Of a DNA stretch of 54,298 nucleotides, positions 8,901 to 17,253 are shown in pieces (position 1 is the first letter of the stretch; every line of letters starts with the position of its first letter). The notes beneath the pieces were generated by a model. The model was given only the letters and a program-made list of their open reading frames with translations. It was not told where the DNA came from and did not search any database. The translations under genes were made by a program, and so were the position numbers. The DNA comes from Clostridium sp. (GTDB taxonomy: Bacteria; Bacillota; Clostridia; Lachnospirales; Lachnospiraceae): assembly GCA_023664775.1 (NCBI GenBank), contig JAMPEW010000018.1, positions 1 through 54,298 on the forward strand. Direction: 5' to 3'.

Positions 8901-10354
8901 CCTTAAAGGAGCAGGAGAAAAACAACCAAATATATTCGTCAAATGATAAAATGCTGGCAGACTGCAAGGAGAACATTGAAAAACAAAAAGCGAGATTAAA
9001 AACATTTCAGGACAAGAAAAAGGAAGTGGAGGCTGCGGCAAGCAGGCTGGAGGGCAGCATAGAATATGCCATCAGCAATATTGAGGCGGCATTTGGAAGC
9101 TATGAGGAGCAGAGTGCAACTGCATCTGAAATCGTTACAAACCTGAAAAATGGTAAAGAGGTGCTTGAACGTCTTGAGGCGGAGGCAAAGCAGTGTGATG
9201 AGCAGTATCGGAATTATTCCAAGCAGCAGGGATATATGCTTGACTTGTATAAGGATGTGAAGCGTATTATTGTCACAAATGATATAAGCTTGGAGCATGC
9301 GAAGCCTGTTTCGGAAAATAAGGATAAGCTAAGAGGGATTTTTGAGGACAACCTTTTAGCCTACGACAGGAGCCGTAAGTCCTTGGAAAAGGCGAAAAGC
9401 GAGCTGATGAAATTTAAGGGTAATACTGCCGTTTCACTGGACGAGATGGAGGTTTACGAGCTTGCGGCAACCATAAGAAATGATGTTATCATACCTGATA
9501 CCTATGATGCAGCCAAGGAGCTTATGGACAACTTAAAATCCATAGTCGATTACATAAGGCTTGAGAGGGATAGGATTGAAAAAAGCCTTGTTGACATGGA
9601 GGCAATAAAGGCAAACTTTGAGGAGCAGTGCTTACAGCGGTGTATGGATGTACGTACAGAGCTGGACAAGCTGCCGAAGCTTTCACGGATTATGGTTGAT
9701 GATGAGGCGGTACAGATGGTAGGGCTTACAATACCATACATTAAGGATGAATTTTTAAAGCAGAGAATGTCCGATTACATTGACGGCATCGTATCGCAGG
9801 CTGATGATTATGAAAATGACAGGGAGCGGATTAAATTTATAAGGGGCAGCCTTGCACTGAAAAAGCTCTTTGGCGTTATCGTGACGGATATGAACAAAAT
9901 AAAGCTGAGCCTTTATAAGCGGGAACGCATCAAGGAGCAGAGCAGGTATTTAAAATACGAGGAGGCTGTTGGAAGCACGGGACAATCCCAGGGTATCTAC
10001 ATACAGTTCCTTGTGTCCATCATCAATTACATTTCAGGCATGTATCAGCTTGGAAATGAGGAGATACGGACAAAGACAATATTTATTGACAATCCCTTTG
10101 GCGCTGCAAAGGATGTATATATATGGGAGCCGATATTTGCGCTGCTTGCCGCAAACAACGTGCAGCTTATCGTTCCTGCAAGAGGGGCAACGCCTGCAAT
10201 TACGGGACGCTTCGATGTAAATTACATCCTCGGACAGCAGATGGCAGGCGGCAAACAGCTTACGGTTGTGTGTGATTATACGAGCAGGGCAGATCAGGAG
10301 GAGTTAGAATATAAGGATTTGGAATTTGAGCAGGTAAGCTTTGATTTTATTTAG
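5954..10354 (+). CDS. JetC-like SMC/MukB-type ATPase
   Basis: A 1466-residue protein; ATG 5954 after GGGAGGTGAAGCCG is chosen over an upstream in-frame ATG. The N-terminal head has a P-loop, NGGGKS, at residues 39-44. Two very long heptad-rich coiled coils (about 230-620 and 750-1290) flank a central globular hinge-like region (about 620-740). The C-terminal head carries an ABC signature, GSTGQSQG, and Walker B TIFIDNPFG with Asp1379. This is the SMC layout used to extrude DNA loops in Wadjet, MksB and MukB. Two oddities: the first P-loop Gly is replaced (LANGGGKS), and Asn1380 occupies the usual catalytic Glu position. No JetD topoisomerase-like nuclease gene lies nearby, so the locus is either a JetABC complex with a different effector or a housekeeping-type SMC variant. 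Confidence 0.88.
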   Translation: MPSINRIRVNNVKYNFGTQFYDDFTMRMYGKNTLYDLANGGGKSVLMLLLMQNMIPNCTLDEKQPIEKLFRTGNGNTTIHSLVEWRLDKEDSTEGYRYMTTGFCARKAKEAGDDTETSKDVASVEYFNYCIFYREYNKNDIINLPLVKNGERVSFQGLRTYLKELEHKDMSLMVRVFDRKGEYQRFISSYGLHESQWEIIRGINKTEGHVRTYFENNYKTTRRVVEDLLIEEIIEKAFMVKTQREDAGDDAMARMLMDIREQLTILAKKKKDMAGYDRQMELVGVLSDKVGSFMDLYEELSRLENLMAAICVTGEEFAKDDEEKMAELAGLRDEKRAKKDEQRKYMECLKVARDKNKLSELYDNLGQIEAAIEETEDKLKELTDDLNFKEGMNEYIDYMSDRKKYHRHDAMLKTITAQSPFDQDMLHTYAYNIKMRMDASMAIVQEKIDVIKAQMKEKQENVENKQRLLQEARVEQAVSVNIKKACDDEIVSLSEQLAGLKMSMSNLNFATFGEHREQLDEDIKDLAWKISDKAAKIKESNERLSEARLELSRLEAAKAENDKLIEALEAKEKQYNEASQKLDNIKTVYASGGEELLTVITERITSTVLENAAIADEIKRHKKRVKNLSEGRIIPVSAAAKKLMDYLERRHGIQAMYGMDYISALPQDKQRELLEINPELPYGLLVQEYDIIRDDPNISGVDTGSEMVNIFDMDAILEKAFIVGENVLSIRADAEFLTSEETRVKLLEEEEGNIKELALKLEFKEEMLATYRQDQQFIIRMQESELMDAARKLRDARRLMYEQDADIAACQEKNKDIKHGIKALEQEREELTARYEEKLGDVGRLDTITRLSAMVEEKEKTADACKKNIDRLEGEIRGLTAAIEDGSRADEEAVANLEALEKKLQDLVTEWEVHYKPYYNIDKPCDVLTLSDDDIKARFTAMLDEGRDEIKTIEDKKLVMETLKHAMDRTLKAIEKRGISVDALKEQEKNNQIYSSNDKMLADCKENIEKQKARLKTFQDKKKEVEAAASRLEGSIEYAISNIEAAFGSYEEQSATASEIVTNLKNGKEVLERLEAEAKQCDEQYRNYSKQQGYMLDLYKDVKRIIVTNDISLEHAKPVSENKDKLRGIFEDNLLAYDRSRKSLEKAKSELMKFKGNTAVSLDEMEVYELAATIRNDVIIPDTYDAAKELMDNLKSIVDYIRLERDRIEKSLVDMEAIKANFEEQCLQRCMDVRTELDKLPKLSRIMVDDEAVQMVGLTIPYIKDEFLKQRMSDYIDGIVSQADDYENDRERIKFIRGSLALKKLFGVIVTDMNKIKLSLYKRERIKEQSRYLKYEEAVGSTGQSQGIYIQFLVSIINYISGMYQLGNEEIRTKTIFIDNPFGAAKDVYIWEPIFALLAANNVQLIVPARGATPAITGRFDVNYILGQQMAGGKQLTVVCDYTSRADQEELEYKDLEFEQVSFDFI

Positions 10355-10381
10355 ATACGGAAAAGATAAGGGGACGGTGTT

Positions 10382-11269
10382 ATGCACTACAAGGAAGTGA
10401 AGGCGATTTTATCACCTCAAAACGGCATGAATTTGTACAGGGGCTGTACACATGGCTGTATTTACTGTGATTCAAGAAGCAAATGCTACAGAATGGATCA
10501 TGATTTTGAGGATATAGAGGTTAAGGCGAGAGCGGAGGAGCTTTTAGAGCATACCTTAAAGCGCAAGCGCAGAAAGGGAATGATTGCGACAGGCTCCATG
10601 ACTGACCCATATGTGCCGATTGAGAAAGAGCTGCTTGTGACGAGGAGATGCTTAAATCAGATAGAACGATTTGAATTTGGGCTTGTGATACAGACAAAAT
10701 CAACGCTTATATTAAGGGACATAGACATACTTGACAAAATCAACCGTAAGACAAAATGTATTGTAGCCATGACAATGACTACATATGATGAAACGCTCTG
10801 TAAAATCCTTGAGCCAAATGTGAGCACTACGAGGGAGCGCTTTGATGTTCTTATGGAGATGAAGAAAAGGGGCATACCGACCATTGTGTGGCTTACCCCC
10901 ATACTTCCCTTTATAAACGACACGGAGGAAAATATAAGAGGCATCATGGAATACTGTAAAGAGGCGGGCGTATATGGTATAATATATTTTGGCGCAGGAA
11001 TGACGCTTCGTGAGGGCAACAGGGAATATTTTTATGAGCAGCTAGATAAGCATTTTCCGGGCATGAAGGAGCAGTATATAGAAACCTTCGGTGATGCCTA
11101 TGAGGTGGTAAGCCCCCGTGATAAGGAGCTTACGGCACTGTTTAACAGCATTTGTGATGAAAATGATATTGTCAGGGATCAGGAAGAACTCAGGCGTTAT
11201 ATGCGTGAATACAAAAATAAAACAACCTGCGACCAGATAAGCATGTTTGACTTTGGAATGGAAGCGTAG
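10382..11269 (+). CDS. Radical SAM protein of the spore-photolyase-like group
   Basis: A 295-residue protein with the radical SAM cluster motif Cys22-x3-Cys26-x2-Cys29 (GCTHGCIYC), which binds a 4Fe-4S cluster and S-adenosylmethionine to make a deoxyadenosyl radical. The TGSMTDPY, QTKS and ITPILPF-like (LTPILPFIND) segments are typical of the SplB-related group widespread in Clostridia. True spore photoproduct lyase repairs UV lesions; these relatives mostly have unknown substrates. The gene begins 27 bp after the SMC gene on the same strand, so it may be cotranscribed. A DNA-repair link to the SMC complex is possible but not shown. Confidence 0.85.
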   Translation: MHYKEVKAILSPQNGMNLYRGCTHGCIYCDSRSKCYRMDHDFEDIEVKARAEELLEHTLKRKRRKGMIATGSMTDPYVPIEKELLVTRRCLNQIERFEFGLVIQTKSTLILRDIDILDKINRKTKCIVAMTMTTYDETLCKILEPNVSTTRERFDVLMEMKKRGIPTIVWLTPILPFINDTEENIRGIMEYCKEAGVYGIIYFGAGMTLREGNREYFYEQLDKHFPGMKEQYIETFGDAYEVVSPRDKELTALFNSICDENDIVRDQEELRRYMREYKNKTTCDQISMFDFGMEA

Positions 11270-11308
11270 GCTGAAAATAAAAAATATATGATGAAAGGAT
11301 GATGTAAC

Positions 11309-11569
11309 ATGGCATTTAAGGATTTTGTGCAGTCAGTAAAAAATGAGGCGGGAGACGCTGTAGGCGTTACAAAGCAGAAAGCGAGAATAAGCAAGGAAAA
11401 AACAAAGATTAAGGAAAACTATGAGCAAATAGGAAAATATTATTATGAAAAGTACGCGAAAACTGCACAGATAGATGATGCTGTTATGCAGTATGTAAAC
11501 GAAATTACACAGTCAAAAAAAGCGATAGACGAATGTAATGCGGAGATTGAAAAAATAAAGGAAGTTTAA
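11309..11569 (+). CDS. Small coiled-coil protein
   Basis: An 86-residue charged helical protein after GAAAGGATGATGTAAC. The N-terminal amphipathic part (MAFKDFVQSVKNEAGDAV) precedes a coiled coil ending in EIEKIKEV. It resembles the N-terminal region of small Clostridial proteins that usually end in a zinc ribbon, but the Cys pairs are absent here. No membrane segment. Function unknown. Confidence 0.7.
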   Translation: MAFKDFVQSVKNEAGDAVGVTKQKARISKEKTKIKENYEQIGKYYYEKYAKTAQIDDAVMQYVNEITQSKKAIDECNAEIEKIKEV

Positions 11570-11594
11570 TGAGTGATACAATTTGGAGGAACAT

Positions 11595-12764
11595 ATGGAT
11601 TATAATCAGCTTAGTTTAAAAATGCATGAGGAAAACGTAGGAAAGCTTGAGGTCGTGTCAAAGGTGGAGCTTAAGACGAGGGACGACCTCAGCACAGCAT
11701 ACACGCCGGGAGTTGCAGAGCCGTGTAGAAAAATAAGGGACAACAAAATGGACGTCTACAAATATACCTGCAAGTCAAATACCGTTGCAGTTGTTTCAGA
11801 TGGAACGGCTGTTTTGGGACTTGGGGACATCGGACCCGAAGCGGCAATTCCTGTCATGGAGGGAAAGTCAATTTTATTTAAGGAATTTGGAGGGGTGGAC
11901 GCATTTCCTATCTGTCTTGACACAAAGGACACAGAGGAAATTATTGAAACCGTAAAGAGAATTGCGCCTGTATTTGGCGGCATCAACCTTGAGGATATAG
12001 CGGCTCCAAGATGCTTTGAAATTGAGAGAAGGCTGAATGAGGCACTGGATATACCGGTATTCCATGACGACCAGCATGGAACGGCAATTGTCGTTGCGGC
12101 AGGACTGATGAATGCCCTTAAGCTTGTAGGCAAGAAAATGGGTGACATAAACGCCGTTATAAACGGAGCAGGCTCGGCAGGCATTTCAATATGCAGGCTT
12201 CTTATGAGGCTTGGAATAGGAAACGTGGTGCTTATGAACAGCAAGGGCGCATTGTGTCCGGGTGTGGCTGGCATGAACCCTGAGCAGGCTGCCATGGCAG
12301 AGATAACAAATAAGGACAGACAAACAGGAAATCTTGCAGAGATAATAAAGGGCAAGGACGTATTTATAGGCGTATCGGTGGCAAATGTTGTCACTGCTGA
12401 CATGGTTTCCTCCATGGCAAAAGACCCTATCGTTTTTGCAATGGCAAATCCGACCCCTGAAATTATGCCTGAGGAGGCAAAAAAGGGCGGCGTAAGGGTC
12501 ATGGCGACAGGACGCTCCGATTTTCCAAATCAGATAAACAATGTGCTTGTGTTCCCTGGAATTTTCCGTGGGGCGCTTGATGCAAGGGCTACGGCAATTA
12601 CGGAGGAGATGAAGGTAGCAGCGGTAAACGCCATTGCCTCCATTGTAAGCGACGAGGAATTAAATGAAGAATATGTCATACCGGACCCATTTGACGAAAG
12701 AGTTGCAAGGGCAGTTGCAAAGGCAGTTGCAGATTGTGCCGTAGAGCTGGGCATAACAAAGTAG
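11595..12764 (+). CDS. NAD(P)-dependent malic enzyme
   Basis: A 389-residue, cytoplasmic, short bacterial-type malic enzyme that decarboxylates malate to pyruvate with reduction of NAD(P). ATG 11595 after TTGGAGGAACAT is preferred to the TTG at 11583, which lies within the ribosome site. Motifs: TAYTPGVAEP near the N-terminus with its catalytic Tyr, VMEGKSILFKEFGGVDAFP with the catalytic Lys, metal-binding HDDQHGTA, and the Rossmann turn GAGSAGISI. Length is normal for the family, which lacks a phosphotransacetylase domain. Anaplerotic or NAD(P)H supply is the expected role; nothing nearby indicates which cofactor is used. Confidence 0.95.
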   Translation: MDYNQLSLKMHEENVGKLEVVSKVELKTRDDLSTAYTPGVAEPCRKIRDNKMDVYKYTCKSNTVAVVSDGTAVLGLGDIGPEAAIPVMEGKSILFKEFGGVDAFPICLDTKDTEEIIETVKRIAPVFGGINLEDIAAPRCFEIERRLNEALDIPVFHDDQHGTAIVVAAGLMNALKLVGKKMGDINAVINGAGSAGISICRLLMRLGIGNVVLMNSKGALCPGVAGMNPEQAAMAEITNKDRQTGNLAEIIKGKDVFIGVSVANVVTADMVSSMAKDPIVFAMANPTPEIMPEEAKKGGVRVMATGRSDFPNQINNVLVFPGIFRGALDARATAITEEMKVAAVNAIASIVSDEELNEEYVIPDPFDERVARAVAKAVADCAVELGITK

Positions 12765-12797
12765 ATTGCGGCAGATTTTCAAAGAAAGGTTGATTTT

Positions 12798-13724
12798 ATG
12801 AAAGAAAAATTAAACCGTATCAAGGACGAGGTTAATAAGGTTATAAAGGGAAAAAGTGATGTTGTGGAAAAGGTGCTTGCGGCAATTATTGCGGGCGGGC
12901 ACATTTTGATGGAGGACATACCGGGTGTTGGAAAAACAACGCTGGCAACAACCTTTGCAAAAACACTTTCCATGGAGTACAAGCGGGTGCAGTTTACGCC
13001 TGACGTTCTGCCAAGCGATATCCTTGGCTTTTCCATGTACAACTCTGCCACAAAGGAGTTTGAATATAAGCCGGGTGCAGTATTTTGTAATCTTTTTCTT
13101 GCAGATGAGATAAACAGAACGTCGCCTAAGACGCAGTCTGCACTTCTTGAGGTTATGGAGGAGGGGACTGCAACCGTTGACGGTGTTACAAGAAGGCTTC
13201 CTGAGCCATTTGTTGTAATCGCAACCGAAAATCCGTACGGCTCATCGGGTACGCAGATGCTTCCCGAATCTCAGCTTGACAGATTTATGGTATGCCTTTC
13301 CATGGGGTATCCTGAGCATGAGGATGCAGTTGCAATTTTAAAGGGCAACGCTTTAAGCCTGGTTGATAAGGTGGAGCAGGTTATATCGGTAGATGACCTT
13401 ACAGCACTGAGAAAAAGCGCAAATGACCTGCACGTGCATGACGAAATATATGAGTATATCGTCAATATCGTTGAAGCCACGAGGAAGCTTGCTGTCTTTT
13501 CAATGGGAGCAAGTCCGAGGGGAACCATTGCCCTGCTTCGCATGGCGAAGGCGATGGCAGTTATAAACGGCAGGGATTTTGTCACTGCGGAGGATGTCCA
13601 AAAATGTGCCAAGGACACCCTTGGACACAGAATAAAGCTTTCCTCAAGGGGAAAGGCACAGGGCATAACCGTAGCGCAGTCAATTGAAATGGTGCTTGCA
13701 AATGTGCCTGCACCGAGAATTTAA
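12798..13724 (+). CDS. MoxR-family AAA+ ATPase
   Basis: A 308-residue MoxR ATPase with Walker A (GVGKTT), Walker B (LFLADEINR), the sensor segment VIATENPYG and a C-terminal lid with SPRGTIALLRMAKA. MoxR proteins act as chaperone-like ATPases that mature or regulate partner vWA or DUF58 proteins. The start follows AAAGG at a normal distance. First gene of a MoxR / DUF58 / transglutaminase set, a very common trio. In this window an additional vWA protein is encoded about 10 kb upstream on the same strand, another possible client. Confidence 0.95.
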   Translation: MKEKLNRIKDEVNKVIKGKSDVVEKVLAAIIAGGHILMEDIPGVGKTTLATTFAKTLSMEYKRVQFTPDVLPSDILGFSMYNSATKEFEYKPGAVFCNLFLADEINRTSPKTQSALLEVMEEGTATVDGVTRRLPEPFVVIATENPYGSSGTQMLPESQLDRFMVCLSMGYPEHEDAVAILKGNALSLVDKVEQVISVDDLTALRKSANDLHVHDEIYEYIVNIVEATRKLAVFSMGASPRGTIALLRMAKAMAVINGRDFVTAEDVQKCAKDTLGHRIKLSSRGKAQGITVAQSIEMVLANVPAPRI

Positions 13725-13764
13725 AGGATGCACAGGGATTTAGATTGAAGGATTGGATGATTAG

Positions 13765-14847
13765 ATGAGAGTTGAAAATATAGTCCGTATAATTGGGTAT
13801 CTGATACTGTATGCCATTTGCGGCGTGCTCTATTATTTTCTTCACAGTCATTTTTACTTTATCGTTATGGTTATTATGACTGTAGCTCCCTTTTTGTCCA
13901 TTTTTATGGCATATACGCTTAAAAAAAAGCTTACGGCACAAATTGTTTCGGGCATTGCTTCTATGGAACGTGCAGAAACGTCCGCTGTAAACCGTGAGCC
14001 CTACGGAAGACAGGACGAGGAGCTTTTCTTTTGCCTTAAGCTTAATAATCCCACGCTTTTTGTGTCCCTTGACGTAAAGCTTGCATTAGAAATTGAAAAT
14101 ACATTTTTTGAAACGTCAGGTAAGCGCGTCATATCCGTTCCCCTGAGGGCAAAAAAAGGCTATGAGCTTTCCATTCCACTTATGCCGACCCTCCCGGGCA
14201 TCATTAAAATTTCCCTAAAAAAAGTATACATAAAGGATTTGATGGGCTTTTGCTTCTTTGGAAAGGCAATGGAGGAAAGTGCTGAGGCAACTGTCCTTCC
14301 GAAGACCCTAGAGACAGTGCAGTATGATAAGTCGGCAGCACAGGCGGGTATGCTGGAAAGCGAGGAAAGCAACAAGCGGGGCAATGATTTTTCAGATGTT
14401 CAGGAAATCAGGGAGTACATCCCCGGTGATAAGCTGATGAGCATACATTGGAAGCTTTCGGCAAAACGGGATATTCTCATGGTTAAGGACAGGGTAAGCA
14501 TGTCGGACAAGCAGCTTGTCATTGTGCCTGAGCTTTACGGCGCAGACACGCAGGGACTTAATATGGTTGTATCGGCAGCATACAGTATCATTTTGCAGAT
14601 GCTTGAGGAGCATACAACAATCAGGCTTCTTTACTGGAGCAAAAACAGATACGATTACGGTGACGAAAAAATTGAGTATAAACAGGACGCAGACGAAGCG
14701 TTTGCAAAAATGTTTTACGAAAAAAAATATGACGCTTCGGACGAGGCGGCAAGCCATATGGCAAGCGTCCACCCAGAGATGCGGGCATATTTATATATCA
14801 ATGTGGATAACGGAAAGGTTAATGTTCAGGTTAAGGAGAACGGATAG
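13765..14847 (+). CDS. DUF58 (vWA-like) membrane protein
   Basis: A 360-residue protein with two N-terminal membrane helices (about residues 7-27 and 31-52) and a conserved DUF58 core: the EYIPGDKLMSIHWK stretch, then SAKRDILMVKD. DUF58 proteins have a degenerate vWA-like fold and are partners of MoxR ATPases. The stop codon directly abuts the GTG start of the transglutaminase gene, so translation is probably coupled. Likely located at the membrane with its soluble domain inside the cell. Confidence 0.93.
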   Translation: MRVENIVRIIGYLILYAICGVLYYFLHSHFYFIVMVIMTVAPFLSIFMAYTLKKKLTAQIVSGIASMERAETSAVNREPYGRQDEELFFCLKLNNPTLFVSLDVKLALEIENTFFETSGKRVISVPLRAKKGYELSIPLMPTLPGIIKISLKKVYIKDLMGFCFFGKAMEESAEATVLPKTLETVQYDKSAAQAGMLESEESNKRGNDFSDVQEIREYIPGDKLMSIHWKLSAKRDILMVKDRVSMSDKQLVIVPELYGADTQGLNMVVSAAYSIILQMLEEHTTIRLLYWSKNRYDYGDEKIEYKQDADEAFAKMFYEKKYDASDEAASHMASVHPEMRAYLYINVDNGKVNVQVKENG

Positions 14848-17253
14848 GTGGCAAAGAGAAAACCGGAAAAACAAAATAAGGTGCTTTGCGAGGGCATAGA
14901 GCTTTCCCATGATTTTTTTGAGCAGAAGGAGAGCCGTTTAAAAACCCTTTTATTAAAGGGCTTTATTGTCTATCTTATTTCCATGGGAAGCATAGGCTTT
15001 TATTTGTCTGCCTTTCAAATAGAGTACAATGCGCAGCTATGCCATGTTGTTATTTTTGTGATGGCGATTATATGTGCCATGCTGTATTACCGCCTGTTAG
15101 TAGAAAATCTTGGTTATCTTGTGCTGCTTGCAGGCTTTACAGGACTTGTTATACTGTTCAGACGTTATATCAACAGTGGCTTTTATGCCATTGTAAATAT
15201 AACCGTTGAAAATGCGTCTGAATATTTTAATGTTGACATACAAAGGCTGTATCAGGAGCAGATAACAAACAGGTATGTGACGGTTACGTGTGTTGCCTTG
15301 TTTATCGGAATTGTGCTTGATATATTTATCAATGTGTATATTTCCCGTAGAATGCAGTATGTAACGGTTGCGTTTGTGGTTATGTTTTTTAATGTGGTGC
15401 CGCTTTATCTTGTGGAGGAGCCAAATCTTCTTTATGTGGGAATGTTAATGGTAGGAATTACGATGGCGTACATTTTTAAGTCAGGCAAGCATTACAGCCC
15501 TCAGGTAAATACAAAGCGAAATGATAATGCCTTTATAGAAAAGGGTAAGGATGCGAAAAAAAGGAAAAGTGAGCTGTTTTACGTTTCCGACATAAGGGCA
15601 ATGGTGCAGGCAGGCATAACTGCATTTGTCTTTGTGCTTCTTGCGGTTCTTGGTGTAAATGCATTCAGACCACAGGGCAGCTTCAATGCAGGATATGGAG
15701 GAAACAAATATAAAAATGTTACGATGGAGGCAATGACTACCATCCTGTTGGATGGCTGGCAGGGCTTTTTTGGACAGTCCTATGATGTAGGAGGCTTGCA
15801 CAGCGGTAAGCTTGGCGATGTATCGTCCGTAAGGCTGGATTATCAGTCTGATTTGATTGTAGAAATGACGCCGTACTGTTATGACAGGGTGTATATCAAA
15901 AATTTTGTAGGTGAGCTATACAATCCGTATCAAAATGAGTGGACGGAAATCCATGGGACAAATTATCAGCTTGATAATGTGGATTTAGAGCCCTTTACCC
16001 ATGGCTTGGGAGATAAGGAAAATCCTGCGGCGGATTATACGGCGGCAAATTATGGAGAGTATAAGGCATTAAAGGAGGCATATGATGAAGAACGGGAGTA
16101 TAGTGCAAGGGGCATAATGAATATACTTCTTGTTGATTATGGTGTGAGAACAACCTGTGCGCCGTACTATTCGGAAAAAATAGAAGATAACAATCCTTCG
16201 CCGTATGCTGTGGACAGCTTTATCTACTATCCGTATTTTGCGGCAAATAACATAACCATAAAGCCTGAAACCTATTTGTATCTGGATTTGGATGTACCTG
16301 AGGAAAATGTTGAGGCAATCAAGGAAACAATTGCGGCGGCAGGGGCGACAGGCACTGACGAGCAGGTAATACAGGCGGTTATAAAATATTATCAGGAAAA
16401 TATACCGTACACCATACGTCCGGGACGCACGCCTGACAGAAAGGATTTTGTAAACTACTTCCTGACGGAAAATAAAAAGGGCTACTGTGCCCACTATGCA
16501 ACTGCGGCAGTTTTGATGTTCCGGTATATGGGTATTCCTGCAAGATATGTGGAGGGCTATGCAATCGATTATATTCAGATGGCTGACGGCGAGCTTGTTA
16601 CCGGTGCCGAGTACGCTGATTATTACGACGGCTACTCGGAGCTCGGCGATACGGCGCTTATCAGGGTAAGCGTAACCGATGCGGACGCACATGCATGGGT
16701 AGAGGTATACACGGCAGGAAAGGGCTGGCATATTGTTGACGTTACCCCTTCAGGAGAAATGGAGGAGGTTGAGGATTTCTGGACGCTGTTTGAGCAGTAC
16801 ATGAGTGATGATGGGGACGATAATAATGGTCCTGACCTTGATTTGGCAAATGTGAAAATACCGGATGGGCTTGTGAGAGGATTTTTCTATGTTTTGCTCG
16901 GCGCGGCAGGTGCAGCAATGCTTTTCTTTGTCATACGAAGCGGCGGAAGAAGGCTTACAGCTTACATCAGGTACAGAAAATCAGGTATTAACGATAAGCT
17001 GATATATAAATATGCAGAGTTCCGAAGGGCATATACAAGAAAGCATAGGGAGTTTGGTGAAAAGCTTAACTACCATGAGCAGATAGAATTTATAGTAGAC
17101 GCAGAAAGAAAATCGGAAGCTCCATCAGAAACTATAATAGCTGATGGCAGCATAATCATTGACATATTGGAGCGTGCAGGATTTTCTGCAAGTGAAATAA
17201 CCGATGTGGAATATGATAAGGTGATACAGTGGCTTGGGCAGGTACAGTATTAG
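14848..17253 (+). CDS. Transglutaminase-like membrane protein
   Basis: An 801-residue protein starting with GTG immediately after the preceding stop, with AAGGAG 15 bases upstream. Several hydrophobic helices in the first ~270 residues, a large extracytoplasmic region, then a transglutaminase-core domain with an apparent catalytic triad Cys547 (KGYCAHYATA), His615 (DADAHAWVEVY) and Asp631 (HIVDVTP), and a further membrane helix near residues 672-692 with a cytoplasmic tail. This is the DUF3488/TgpA-type layout that completes MoxR / DUF58 operons. Such proteins probably crosslink or cleave peptides at the cell surface; substrate unknown. Confidence 0.92.
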   Translation: MAKRKPEKQNKVLCEGIELSHDFFEQKESRLKTLLLKGFIVYLISMGSIGFYLSAFQIEYNAQLCHVVIFVMAIICAMLYYRLLVENLGYLVLLAGFTGLVILFRRYINSGFYAIVNITVENASEYFNVDIQRLYQEQITNRYVTVTCVALFIGIVLDIFINVYISRRMQYVTVAFVVMFFNVVPLYLVEEPNLLYVGMLMVGITMAYIFKSGKHYSPQVNTKRNDNAFIEKGKDAKKRKSELFYVSDIRAMVQAGITAFVFVLLAVLGVNAFRPQGSFNAGYGGNKYKNVTMEAMTTILLDGWQGFFGQSYDVGGLHSGKLGDVSSVRLDYQSDLIVEMTPYCYDRVYIKNFVGELYNPYQNEWTEIHGTNYQLDNVDLEPFTHGLGDKENPAADYTAANYGEYKALKEAYDEEREYSARGIMNILLVDYGVRTTCAPYYSEKIEDNNPSPYAVDSFIYYPYFAANNITIKPETYLYLDLDVPEENVEAIKETIAAAGATGTDEQVIQAVIKYYQENIPYTIRPGRTPDRKDFVNYFLTENKKGYCAHYATAAVLMFRYMGIPARYVEGYAIDYIQMADGELVTGAEYADYYDGYSELGDTALIRVSVTDADAHAWVEVYTAGKGWHIVDVTPSGEMEEVEDFWTLFEQYMSDDGDDNNGPDLDLANVKIPDGLVRGFFYVLLGAAGAAMLFFVIRSGGRRLTAYIRYRKSGINDKLIYKYAEFRRAYTRKHREFGEKLNYHEQIEFIVDAERKSEAPSETIIADGSIIIDILERAGFSASEITDVEYDKVIQWLGQVQY

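Noticed and set aside
10382-11269. JetD-like nuclease completing Wadjet
   Set aside because: The gene has a radical SAM CxxxCxxC cluster and no toprim-like or DUF2220/DUF3322 pattern.
11756-12502. 248-codon minus-strand open frame
   Set aside because: Lies wholly antisense to the malic enzyme gene, has no ribosome site, and its sequence is the low-complexity Ser/Pro/Ala pattern of a shadow frame.
16069-16731. 220-codon minus-strand open frame
   Set aside because: Antisense shadow inside the transglutaminase gene; composition rich in Cys, Arg and Tyr with no recognisable domain.
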